Shown here: positions 1-11,690 of the stretch, in pieces
Numbering within the stretch: the first letter of the stretch is position 1
How the letters are laid out: every line of letters starts with the position of its first letter
Assembly (NCBI GenBank): GCA_944470555.2
Contig: OX104127.1
Location: forward strand, 127,783,113-127,847,112
Direction of reading: 5' to 3'
From: Heterobilharzia americana
Taxonomy: Eukaryota; Platyhelminthes; Trematoda; Strigeidida; Schistosomatidae
DNA length: 64,000 bases
Program-made: the position numbers and the translations under genes
The notes under the pieces: model-generated
Seen by the model: only the letters and a program-made list of their open reading frames with translations
Told to the model about the DNA's origin: nothing
Database searches by the model: none

Positions 1-576
1 CTAGTTCAATGACTAGTGGATGTGGAATGAATAATATCTGTTAGTTATAGAGTAATTCTAAGGGATGTTTCAGGTTAAAGGGTAAAACATCTTCAAACTA
101 ATTTCGAAATTTGTTGGCATTCACCGATAAGGCATATTTACAAACTTTGAAAAACTTTTGTTTCTCGGAAGTTTTAATTTTGTCTCAAAGGCCATACTAC
201 TAAGTTACTCAATTCATAATTGCCTGTCTGTAATACTGGACTGTAAATGTGAACTGGTTACCAATTCATGAAATTCTATTGACTAACTACCACCATGAAG
301 TAAAACGCATTACAATATTACATTCTTTAAGTGCACTAACCATATTAAGTACTTGGTTGGAAAACCACTGTCAGCTCTTAAACCTTGAGAAATGCACCGT
401 TTGCCAAAGAGTGACTGAAGAGTGTATGGGAGAAGGTAATTTAGATAGTTATAAATTGAAAAGTGAGAGTCATGCATGCAATCTCAATCAAAAAGATAAT
501 CTTTCTTCAACTGAGTAACACTTTTTGAAATTTTAAAACGGTTGCTCCCTTTTATGAATTAAGATAGTGTAATTAG

Positions 577-647
<71 letters not shown>

Positions 648-1093
648 AATGTGATGTATTGGGGCAATACATTTCCTACTTCCTGTCATAACTGATCCTA
701 ATTTTCGTAAGAAAAGAAATTTTACCAATATTAGGATTAAGTGTCTTTTCCCTTTTGTTTTCAACTTTACTAATCTTCATCCCCTATTATCCTGAGTCGT
801 TCAATCTGCCTCCCATCCTTCGGTTTTATATACAGACCGACTTGACAAGTAAATATGTGGTTAAATTGTTCGAGACATGGTGAGTAAATACATCAGACGA
901 AATTTGTCTTCTGATAACACCATTAAACATTTTCGAAATTTCTATTGACCCACTGAGATGCAAGTCATTTGTATACACGACAAAGAATTGAATTCTGAGC
1001 TGGAAAAAACACTAATTAATGAACAGTGCAGTGAATCACTCGCTAAAAACTATTTTTTGTAAGGTGAGTTCCAAGTACACCTGTTAGGTCTGG
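1..1093. other. No recognised gene
   Basis: AT-rich DNA holding the (TA)33 tract. An 89-codon open frame at 249-518 has no recognisable domain or convincing splice borders. Confidence 0.5.
579..644. repeat. (TA)33 microsatellite
   Basis: An uninterrupted TA dinucleotide tract of 66 bp. Such tracts mutate fast and can extrude cruciforms; the length given may also be affected by assembly. Confidence 0.95.
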
Positions 1094-1542
1094 AAATTAC
1101 GAAGACAATTATCAAGGTATTTGGTGCAATGTAAATCAAAAGTCACCAACCCAAAATATACTTCACTATGTCCCACGAGAACCACACCACACCATGTCAC
1201 ATTTACTTCACGTATCACTAACTTGAAATTTCGTGCCATATTCTTCAACTCACTTTGAGTGGACATCCATAATTAGCACGTATCATAACGATTTTGTATA
1301 CTGTTGAAGATGTGACAGAAAAAACACATTTTGATGTGTGCATGTGTGTGTGCGTGAGTGTGTGTGTGTGTATGCCGATTCACTTATTTCTGTGAATACC
1401 ATTTCTGTCGGTGGTTAGTACTAGAATGAATAGTAACATTTTATATTTGTGCAAACAACTTCTATTTGTTATTTTAGTGTGTTTTGTTTATTTATACTTG
1501 TATAATTATCATGGTGTTGAACATGTATTTCGACGTACAGTT
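1094..1542 (-). repeat. Left arm of a near-identical 0.45-kb inverted repeat
   Basis: Read on the minus strand, this segment matches 21979-22426 on the plus strand with only about four or five differences in 449 bases: single substitutions and one 1-base deletion. It includes a (TG)n stretch at about 1336-1372 whose unit count is the same in both arms. A 60-codon open frame (1266-1084, minus) starts MSTQSELKNM and contains a possible N-glycosylation site (NVTW). It has no domain I recognise. Similarity drops sharply at both borders. Confidence 0.9.
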
Positions 1543-4202
1543 CGTTTTTGTCCTCAGTCAGTCGTCTGAGATCCTTTGAATAATAATAATAATGACTGAC
1601 ACTTTATGTTACTCCACTTTCAGTTGTAGTTTTGAAGTAGGCATTTGCAATATTTACCTTTGTGTCAAGGTGTAAATGGTTGAGTAGTTTAAAACTATAT
1701 TTCATGAAAATTCTCAACATATCGGAGCTACTTATCTTTTACATTCTTTTTGTGATTAAATAGGTGGAATAGTACTGTTTCAAGTCGTTATACCTATTAC
1801 TATTTGGTCGTTCAGTGTGCTACTTTTCCTCCTCACTTCTAAAAAATATATTCATTGAATATACATTGTTCCTTTTAATCGACTTCATCAAATCGGAATT
1901 TCAAGAAAATCACTTTAGCTTAGGTTGAACGCAACTAAAAATCTTGGCAGACTAATTAATCATCTAGTGTATGTTTATTGAGAATGGAGTGTTTTTTAAA
2001 TTGGCGAAAGAATAGATGAAGAAACATTAAAACCTTTTCCCGAGTGTGCATTATATTATACCAGTACTGAAAAAGTAAGTTTCAAGTCTACTTGTTTCTC
2101 TCAGCATTTAGTTGACTTTTTATGAAATGACTTATATGTTGTAAGTTACCAAGTTATTCAAGTAAACTGAACCTTAAAAGAAAAGTTAGCACTCATTCAA
2201 AGCCACAATCAGCCTAATGGCATGAATATTAATTGTTATCTCGAGCTCAAATGAGTTGTATTCTATTGTACCTCTGTTAATAAAGTCATTCGTAGTTGGC
2301 TTCTACATTTTCGATTCGATGATAGGCAATTGTAGCTGATTTTTACTTGTTGGTTATTTTGAACATCGTCGCAAACTGTTTAATTAAACCGTTTGCAATT
2401 TAACTGTTTAACAAACATCTATTGAAAAAGCTCCTGGGACTGTTGAGACATATCATATTTACACTAAAGTTAGACAACTCTAATGCAGTTTCTCATGAAT
2501 AATGTGTTTGTCTTGAAGTTCGACGATCTCGAATACCGTACCTCAATTTAATACTTTTAGATTCTATCACCTATTTAAACAAAGTGGAAACTTTAAATAT
2601 TAGGAAAAGAAATAAGAATGAATCGAAAATACATAGCCGGAGAAAAATACTAAAATATTATGAACTTTCTATAGTATAGGTATAGATTCCTGTTCATAAA
2701 AATTCGAGGAAACAACTTTTGAGGAACTAAGTTGGTAATACGGGTATACGACGAAAATGATGATTACCAATCAAACTAACTGAAATGTAAACATAATTAA
2801 TCACTCCAAATAATGTAAACCAATCAGACAACCAAGCCTACTCACAATAGCCAAAATTAGTTATAAAATCCCTTGTTTCTACCAACCCAGCCCCTTTTGG
2901 ACAGGATCACTGATTCATATTACGGCAGGACAAAGAGCTGTGAATAGGAGGAATCGAGATCTAGTCAACTTTGTTTGTAAAACACTTGACCTAAATCCGA
3001 TGGCTATTGGTTCTAATCTCGTTGCCAACTAGTTCTTCGTTTCACTACAAGGCATCGTTCATGTGCATAATCACCAAACTATGCTTGAAGAATGGGAGTG
3101 AGAAGCTATATGCGCAGAAGTGAAACAACATTAAGTCATCCGTCATTTCTGTATGCGCTCCCAGTGTAGCATGTTTGCATATTACTGCACAATTTGAAAC
3201 GAGACAGTTTTGAAATAAAGTGAATTTATGAAAAAATATAGAGATATCACACTAAAATACACATGATTCCGTAAATTTTTTTCTTGATTTATACTGTATA
3301 TGCTTAGCTTTCTTCTGAGGTGTGCTCTTCATCGGCTAAACTCACAAAATCGTTGTTCGCAGTTGACTGGTTTTAACGACTTTATGAATGCATACAGTGG
3401 TTTCGTAAGTGATAAACTGATGGTCCTAATAGTTTCACACATTTAGCTAGTAGTATATAATTGAACAACTCGTCATTTAGCATTCGGATACTGTACATTT
3501 TTGTCAGTAAAAATATTCTGTATGATTCAAATGCTCCAATGAATATTTTTATTTGTTCTCTGTGTATAATTATGTACATTATACATTGTAAGACACTGAC
3601 TGTTTGTATTTTTATTAAATGTTATGGAATGGAATCTTTGTTGAACAAGTGCGACGGATACATTTAGGAAAAGCTTCATTCTTTCAACATCGATTATAAA
3701 CACCCTGATAATGCAGTTGTACGAACATTATTACTCTTGCTGCTGTGAGTGAAAATAATATCAAGTGGAATGTTGTATTTTACAAAACATCGCTCCGACT
3801 CCATGAATTCTACTGATGAATGCTCATGAGGTTAAGAGGGACACTTTGAAGTGTAAATATCTCTTCCCTGAAAACTGTAAAGTTCCGCATACACTAACTG
3901 AGCGTTTTCACCATACTTTCTAATTGCATTTACAGTTAGAACTCAGGTGACTAGAATATTCCCTACATACTTAATCCATTATATATTGAAGGGTTATCTA
4001 TCTACCACATTAAATAAAGTGATAGATAACATACTGATCTTTGTATTAACAAAGTGAACTTGAAACGGTTTCTTTTCCTGCAAGAGAACCCATGAAGAAA
4101 ACAGTCACCATGTCAGAAATGATTAATGACTTCTGTAGTGTGACATTTTAAGATACATTTGTTTAATTTTAAGGTTTGTGGGGATTTATTTATTGATTTC
4201 AG
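1543..4202. other. No recognised gene or named repeat
   Basis: I see a short AAT trinucleotide run near 1579-1594 and otherwise unique-looking AT-rich DNA with short frames on both strands. Confidence 0.5.
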
Positions 4203-4267
4203 GTTGGTATTCATTATGGACTGACATTGCATGGTAACCCCTCTATATTTTTAACTGACACAAGTAG

Positions 4268-4455
4268 AAAATATGGACCACTGGAATCCTATATAGTGGT
4301 TCAGTGGTAACGTGCTTGCCTGGAGCCTGAGAGTCCTGGGTGTCCACTACGTAGGAATCCTATACTAGGAGGAAACAGATGCCCACTGCTCCCAGGTTTC
4401 AAATGTTTTTCCGACTGATGTCAGTCTATGATGAATGCCAACCTGAAGTGAATAC
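4268..4455 (+). mobile_element. Group 2 tRNA-derived SINE, B box deleted
   Basis: The A-box part GTGGTTCAGTGGTAACGTGC is present, but the sequence jumps to the body (ATCCTATACTAGGAGGAAAC, GCTCCCAGGTTT, ACTGATGTCAGTC) without the B box, so pol III transcription would fail. A fragment of the same tail in reverse (GGTTGGTATTCATTATGGAC, near 4203) precedes it. Confidence 0.7.
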
Positions 4456-7139
4456 ATTTGTTTTTCAACAACACGATAAATCTATATAGTTTAGGATAAA
4501 TTGTGTATTGGTAGGCTGCTGGGAAGCGAAATTACAAGATTCTGAATCGATTTACAACAGGAAAGTTATATTTAGACGGCTGGATATTGAAATACATTCA
4601 GAAGTTTCATCTTTTCTCATATACACGGGCGTAAGATGATGTAGGATTAAAGACGAAGTTTCCGAATGTTTGTAAGTTAAACCAGTGTCATGCACTTTCT
4701 TACATCTAAAAGGCATGGTTATAACCCGACTATTTTCAACAGGCATTTTGATCCAATTTACTACAAAATATTATTAAAAAAACATGAAGCTGTGAAGATC
4801 AAATCAATGCTTAAAGTAATTCCACCTTATTTCTTTTATTAAGTTTTAAATACGAAGTACCATAGAATCTCACTTTATCACTTTATCTCCAATGTAAATG
4901 CTAGTTTTAGCTCGCAAGAAATAATTTAAAAAATTTAATAATAATCTGCATATACTTCTACAGTTTGATGCGTCGGATGTTCAGCTTTTGGCATGTTATT
5001 CTGGACCTGAACCCATGAAACACCTCAGTCACTTAATAATATCCAGGGAAGTTTTTCAGCAATTGACATTTTAACTAGAAGCATTGAGTAACGATAAGTA
5101 AAGTAACCTTTTAACACTGGCTTCTAGAAATTGTGAAGGTTTTTAAGGTCTAAAAACTAACATAAATTTGTTCTGAATGGCGTAAATATTTCCACAGCAT
5201 CTATTCCTCATTCAATTGGTAAATAACTAAGCTTGGTTGTGTACAACGTCATTAACCGAATTATTTTGTGCGGAGTAGCATAAATTACTGATCGTACTTG
5301 AGAAACTTTGTCTCTGTAGCAAATCATCTCCAATCACTTTTCATGTAAAATACAAAACAACTGAGTAGCAGACTTATTCCGTATCCCTTATGTGTTTTAC
5401 AACTCTCAGTATAACATGTATAACATTCAGCTACGCTTTAGTGCCTTGAGAATAAACAGATACGTCACCAAAGAAATAAGTACAATAACTTATCGATCTT
5501 GCTTTTCCTTTTATACTCCGTTTCAATGCTCAATATTAACCTTTAGCCAGTATGACATCTAAAATTGAGATACTGACATTTCATGCTTCTTCTATAGTAA
5601 ACGAGATTATCGAATTGCGTTATCGAGCCTATCAAGAACAGCCTTCCTACAAATCTGAAGTTTTCATAACGATAAAAGTGTCATCCATCCAGCTGACTAA
5701 CATTTTCTTTCATCACTTTTATACCGTACCCTTTCAATAAGAATGATATCTGGTGGAATGCTTGACTTCTAGTACAAAACGTTTTGCTCTGATGATACCT
5801 TAGATAAACAGGCAACTGAACTAGATTTATGAAATATCAAATGTTCAAAAACCTACACAAAACTCAGTAAATAAACTGGCGATTCCGAAACTGCACTCTG
5901 AAAATGATATTTTTATACGCTGCCATGTTCAAGATTTCTAACTCTGGATTCAAGTTTGAAGCACCTTACAACACATCTAAGTACCTAGTGATTTTTTATT
6001 CCATGATCCTTTAGTTAATACTGAGAAGAGGTGTAATGCTTGATGGTTTAAATGTTATAGTCATTATCTGGTATAAGATACTCAGTAACAATCTACAAGA
6101 CATTATGAGCATGAGTTTTACCACCATCAACACTCATCAATCTCTGAGGGCTTTCCACATCCTTAGCCAGAGACACATAAAACAGAAGTTACGTTTAAAA
6201 CTTTCAAATTCATAGAAGTCAGTTGGAGTGATATGAAATGGATGCCAAAATAAAAGGTTAGTGTACTTTCGCTGAGTAAAATGATGGCCTGTCAATAAAC
6301 AGCAGTAACTTGTTTATTTTGTGGTGTTCAAGATAACTAGTGTGATAAAATACATTATATATTAAAACTCACTCTTCTTCTTCGTTGTAAAAACCAGTTA
6401 TTCCATAAAGCACAATACTTTCCCTTTCATTTTGATTTCTTGACATAATTTAACTTTGAAATCTCAGCTAAATTGTTTCAAATTATCATATCGTGACCTA
6501 TCTTCGAATCAACCATTTATTATCTTCAGTTTTTCATTATTCACAAAATCATATCGATTCATAATAAGAACTGTTCTAAAATTAAGCAAGCCCACAATAC
6601 AATCGACTGAAAAATATCTACCTTTAAGGGAACAAAATAAATTTCACCGATCTCCAGTGAAATTGATGTTATTTTAACAATTTTCTTCAACTACTAATCA
6701 CCACGTCAACTAACGCAGACTGAAACTATACAATGAGAATTATGTGGGTTGAAATAAAATAAATATAAAATCAGCTAACGAATTAGACATACATCGAAAT
6801 ATGTTTACTTGTTCAATTATCAGTATTCAGATCTCGGATAGATTTCAGTGAAAAATTTTCATCTGAATAGTAGGCATACTATATAGATATTAATTCGAGT
6901 TTTTGACACGCCTCATTTACTCACTTGTGCCAAAAGCGTATGTCACTCGGAAATCATTTCACCCACATCATAGTACATAACAGAAAGACGAAAATTTCCA
7001 CACCTTGCATAAACATGTTAGCAGCTTAGTTTCCGTGTGACTGAGATCTGTGGGTGTAATGACGGTTATAATAGACAAATCCTACACCGATAATGAAAAT
7101 GGAACAGAAAAAAATTAGTAAATAAAGTTGGTGGTTTGC
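4456..7139. other. No recognised gene
   Basis: There are short open frames only (for example 4746-4552 minus, 5552-5740 plus and 6456-6677 plus), none with a domain, signal peptide or good splice context. Confidence 0.45.
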
Positions 7140-7345
7140 AGATTCATTTATTTCAAAACGGCTTTTATTATGCACTGACATAAGTCGGAGATAGATTGAC
7201 AATCTGCTAGCACTGAACGGTTCTTTCATCCCAAGCTAAAACTCCCCAGTCATGCTCACCCTCAACTTCGTGCGGGACTGAGCTCAGGTCCGTTAGGTCT
7301 CACCACAAGCACATTACCACTGGACCACAGTGTTGGAATCCATTG
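7140..7345 (-). mobile_element. Diverged group 2 SINE
   Basis: The copy is recognised from GCACTGACATAAGTCGGAG, AGCACTGAACGGTTCTTTC and the head ACATTACCACTGGACCACAG before GTTGGAATCCA. It is more diverged than the others and is probably old. Confidence 0.55.
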
Positions 7346-7441
7346 GTTTAAATTTTCCTACTTGTGTCCATCTGCTAGCTATAACCATGGATTGCGCTTA
7401 TGAAACAGGACATATGATCCTTTCAAGTTAGCAAATTGCAG

Positions 7442-7608
7442 AATTCAGCTTCTCGTCATTCCTTTTCAGAAAAACATTGGTCAAAATCAAAGGTCAGTAG
7501 AAACCTATATAATTCCTTCCAAAAGCGGCTAAAGGCACAAGCGAATGGGCGTTCTGAAGGTGGAAATGAAGACTTACTAGGCATAACCATGATACGTCCA
7601 CTAGTCAG
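7442..7608 (+). CDS. Candidate internal exon (55 codons)
   Basis: Between AG at 7440-7441 and a donor CAG|GTGCAT at 7609, the frame reads NSASRHSFSEKHWSKSKVSR and later NGRSEGGNEDLLGI. This is a basic, Ser-rich segment with higher GC than its surroundings. The acceptor lacks a good pyrimidine tract. No domain is recognised. Confidence 0.22.
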
Positions 7609-7759
7609 GTGCATTTCGTGTCCAGGCCTCATTCAAGTTGTCGAATTCCAGTTAAACTTACTCCCGGCAAATTCATAACAGGCAGTTATGCTGCTCTCAT
7701 GCTTCTAACGTTCGATAGGTGAGTGTAAGGTTGTTATAAAAAGTTAAGTATGGATGATC

Positions 7760-7761
<2 letters not shown>

Positions 7762-7817
<56 letters not shown>
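7762..7817. repeat. (AT)28 microsatellite with complementary flanks
   Basis: An uninterrupted AT tract of 56 bp is bordered by CCGATAT on the left and ATATCGG on the right, so the whole block is a perfect self-complementary palindrome slightly longer than the repeat itself. Confidence 0.95.
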
Positions 7818-7819
<2 letters not shown>

Positions 7820-10800
7820 GAAGTAGTATATCACATAAAATATTATTTCCTAAAATAGAAAAAGCTGGACTTTTTCACTGAGTGAAAATTTGATTGCACA
7901 CCTATCTACATGTTTAGGTTTCAAATAGGGACAAGTTTTGTGTGCAACATATGTATGTATAGGAAATATTAATTTAATTGGTGCTTAGGTTAATAAATCC
8001 GTCAACATCAAGTATCTTTTATCTCATTCAAACAATATTACTAATAAGTTATTATTATTATTACTTAGTTTAGCTCTCCCTATAAAAAATGAAGTATGCT
8101 GGAATTAATATTGCTATTCGTAATCCTATAGTACAGTGTATCAAGTACCTACACAAAAGATTAATGCCCTGAAAGATAAATCTATTCAGTATAGTAATAA
8201 TATGTAAATGAAGATGCATGTAGATTTAACTTAACGATAAGACAGTAAGTGGCAATTCTGCAAATCATGTCCAGTTTTGTTTATTCTTTTAAGTGAATCT
8301 TCCTGGATAAATTGCATATGGGAGGTTTCTTCAGTAAAAGTTTGACGAAATAACAAATATCTAAAATGCTAGACAACAAGTGGCAAGCTTTTTCTTTTAT
8401 CGCTTGGAAATGTTTGTGAAACTTTAAAAGCAAACACCCGGACGAAAAGGGCAATACTGCCCTTAGTTACTTCAGCCAATGTAAAATTTGATATTATTTC
8501 TTTAAGCAGCTTATTTGCTAAAGTATACTCTCTACTCTAATGAAAACCTGGGGACTAAACAAAAAGAAACTTGGTTTCCACTGTATTCTTTCTTCATAAT
8601 AATGTGATGTACAATTTATAAAGTGGTTATCTGAGATTGAAAAGGGACCAGTACTAGTAAAATGTGTGAAAATAACTTTTTGGTTTGATGAAAGAACACA
8701 GTCTTACTTCATCCGCTGAATTTATTCAAAGGGATGCATCTTCATCAGAGTTCATCGTTCTCAATACTGACAGGTTCACTAATAACTCTTTAATGTATCT
8801 TGTAAAAGTGCTGACGAGATTCAGTGTTATTCCATGACATGTATAAAAATGCCTGTTTTTATGTAACTTAAACAGGTAATAAATATTTTTAGTAATTCAT
8901 GAAAGTCACTCACCGAATTCTGGAAACCCACTGCATCAGTGGTCTACGTGTATTGACCAAATTAAGGATATTAGATTATTCGAGCTAATTTAATTCTAGC
9001 CAGCTATTCCACCTTAGTGTTAATACAAAAACCCACCACTTGCACTTCCAATGTACTGATTGACGAAGGAAATCAATGTAAAACTTCATAGCTGAATGGT
9101 ACAGTGTTGTAATAAATTACTTCAGAGTAAAAGTCATGCTGACACTTGCATGAATCTGAAAACATGGACTATGAGACAAACTCCAAGTATCACTTTAAGG
9201 AAGTGAAAATTTTTGATGATATGTTAACTAAAAGTGCCTAAATGACCACATCAGTTGATCATATTAGTTTCTAAATTGTGTTTCTTTTCACAAAGCATTT
9301 CGATTTAAGCTGAAAATTTAACTAATGATTTCTTTTGTCTAAATTAGGTTTTTCTCTTTGAAAACATTGAGAATCACGTTTCCGAAGAAAAAGTACACTG
9401 ACCTTTCAAAAAATGAACTATGTTGTCTTCAAAACTTGTTGAATTAATTTTTCAGAATTCTCATTATTACTTATATATAAATGATTAACTTCGGGATAGA
9501 CGTTTTGCTAATTAGAACTTAATAACAGGTGAGAGGTGTTTTTTACAAAAAATTATCGCGTAACATAGAAATTCAAAATGGAGTAAGGTTTGTATAAATT
9601 ACTGTCGTCTGCTACTAAAATTCTTTATTATGTGTGACTCATTTGTCATGCAGATAGAAAAAAGTCAGGATATGACACAGTTAGTTGTTCAGAGATACTA
9701 GGCTGTGACAATGAGCCTCCTAGAATGTGATCAGCACTGAGAACTGGACAACATGAAACTGACTTCCCTTCAGTGGCCGGTCAGTGCACTGAATCTATTA
9801 AAAATGATGAACTATTTGACCACAAAAAGGGGAATTTTTCAAAAGGTCTTATGACATGAGACGTTTGCATTTCAAGCAAAGACTGAATAAGCAGAATAAT
9901 TTCGTTTTGTACTCATATTCTTCACATAATCCAGTGTGTAGATGAATTTGACACAACATTCAGAGCGACTCATCCCGGCCGTTGGGACAGTAACTCACTA
10001 AAAAATCAGAAACTGTCAGGAGTAATATATAACTTATCGTATTAACCAAATTCATTTTAACGACTACCATCTAAAGAGTTCTCAGACTTACGTTTACTAT
10101 TAAGTGTAATGATTGATACTTTAGCAAATACTGATCCTAAATTACATTTTCTTCGTTGTTCGACAATGAATATTACCAATTATGTCATTAGGTATATTTC
10201 ATATTAATGGTGGATGTATTGCACTTCTAAACACTACCAGATATGAAACCCATGCAGTTCAAGGCAGTTCACATATACGGAACCCTCACTTCAGGAGAAA
10301 ATGATTTACAAATGGGATAATCTAATACCAGGAGACTGCAAAGTTGAGAAGTATTCAATAGGCAATCAGCACTGGGTGGTATTAGTAACTCATCGGTGTA
10401 GTTAACACTGTCTAAATGCTTGAGACGTTACGTATGAATTCTGACTCTTAGAATGAACATGAAAATTTGCTTCAATTTGAGCACATTCATCTGACAGTTT
10501 TCAGATTGGTGGAATACCAAAACATGATCTCAGTAGTCAACTCCTTTAGGCTTCATGTATGCTACTCATAAGTAGTTGGCTGAACTCAGTGATTTTTTCC
10601 GAACAAATTCAACTTGGAATAAAATAATCTTAGTCTACTATATCAATAAGTGAAGAAAGTGGATGATGTAAAAAGCCAATTTTTCACGTACCAGTCAGTA
10701 TACGTAAATACGATCACGAAGCCATTTGCTCGTTTGATATGATTAACCCTTCGAAAAGGAAAATAAGCTAATAATGATAACTTGGAATTCTGGTAAAATG

Positions 10801-11354
10801 GATCATGCACTGTATCTACTGTGATTTATTAACTAAATGATTTCCGTTGACTTAACTCGTGTCATGATTCAGGGGTATGCGTGTTTTCGATGCGTTGGGT
10901 TGTCGTAGTCAAGATCCGGAATAATATCCCTCCTACTTATTTTACTCTAATAAAAATTAGTTATATGGTGTATGTAGAACTATTTACTCACACCTGGTAT
11001 GATAAAGTCAATAGTAAAAGTAAGACAGGATATTATGTACGGTAAGTGCATACTGTAAAAAGAGAGAAGGGATACTAATCAATGTAGGAAGTCATCAAAA
11101 AACTGCCACATAAGCAAACTGTATCTGATTTCGATAAGTTTAGGCGTAATCAGTTCAGAAACGACTTTCAGAGTTTATTACAATTCACCCACATAGGAAA
11201 CTATCGAAGAGAATAAAGCATAGCTCTCTAAACATATATACTATCAGTAAGTTTAAGCTGACTGTTTCAGATGAGATGACACTTTAATCGATTAATATCG
11301 AAATTTGTTTTATGTAACTGACCACTAACATTCATCAGTTCTAATTTTTGTTGG
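7818..11354. other. No recognised gene; one SINE fragment
   Basis: Apart from the group 4 fragment at 9690-9800 this stretch shows nothing I can name. Confidence 0.5.
9690..9800 (+). mobile_element. Fragment of the group 4 repeat (3' end)
   Basis: ACTGGACAACATGAAACTGAC and CTTCAGTGGCCGGTCAGTG correspond to the 3' end of the group 4 copy at 39455-39790 (GACAACATGTAG, CTCCAGTGACCAGTT). Confidence 0.5.
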
Positions 11355-11690
11355 TTTCAGGTAAGAATTTATCATGTATTGACATCAGTTGGAGGAACAT
11401 TGATGACCTGGGAGCATTTGACAGCTGTTTTGTCCTTGTAAATATAGACCATTGAATTCGACTCAGTGGCTCAATGATAACGTGCTGATTGCGGAACCTA
11501 GAGGTTCTGCGTTCAATCCCTGGAGGATGGAGTCCTGGGTGCTCACTGCTAAGGAGTCCTATACTAGGCGGAAACAGCTGTCGAGTGCTCCCAGGCTTCC
11601 AGTGTCCTTCTAACTGATATCAATTCATGATGTATCCCAACCTAAAACCAACCAGTAAATCTCCAAAGACCTCCAGATTGAATTATTTTG
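11355..11690. mobile_element. Group 2 SINE inverted pair
   Basis: A minus-strand 3' part (11355-11440, with TGACATCAGTTGGAGGAAC) meets a full plus-strand copy (11440-11690). The plus copy has A box GGCTCAATGATAACGTGCTG and B box TGCGTTCAATCCC, then the body GTGCTCCCAGGCTTCC. The two can fold back on each other. Confidence 0.72.

Noticed and set aside
573..764. Minus-strand frame ending in a long Tyr-Ile repeat
   Set aside because: The repeat is the (TA)n microsatellite read in frame; there is no sign of a gene.
7376..7430. A further hammerhead copy
   Set aside because: ATGGATTGCGCTTATGAAAC vaguely resembles the module but the core strands are absent.
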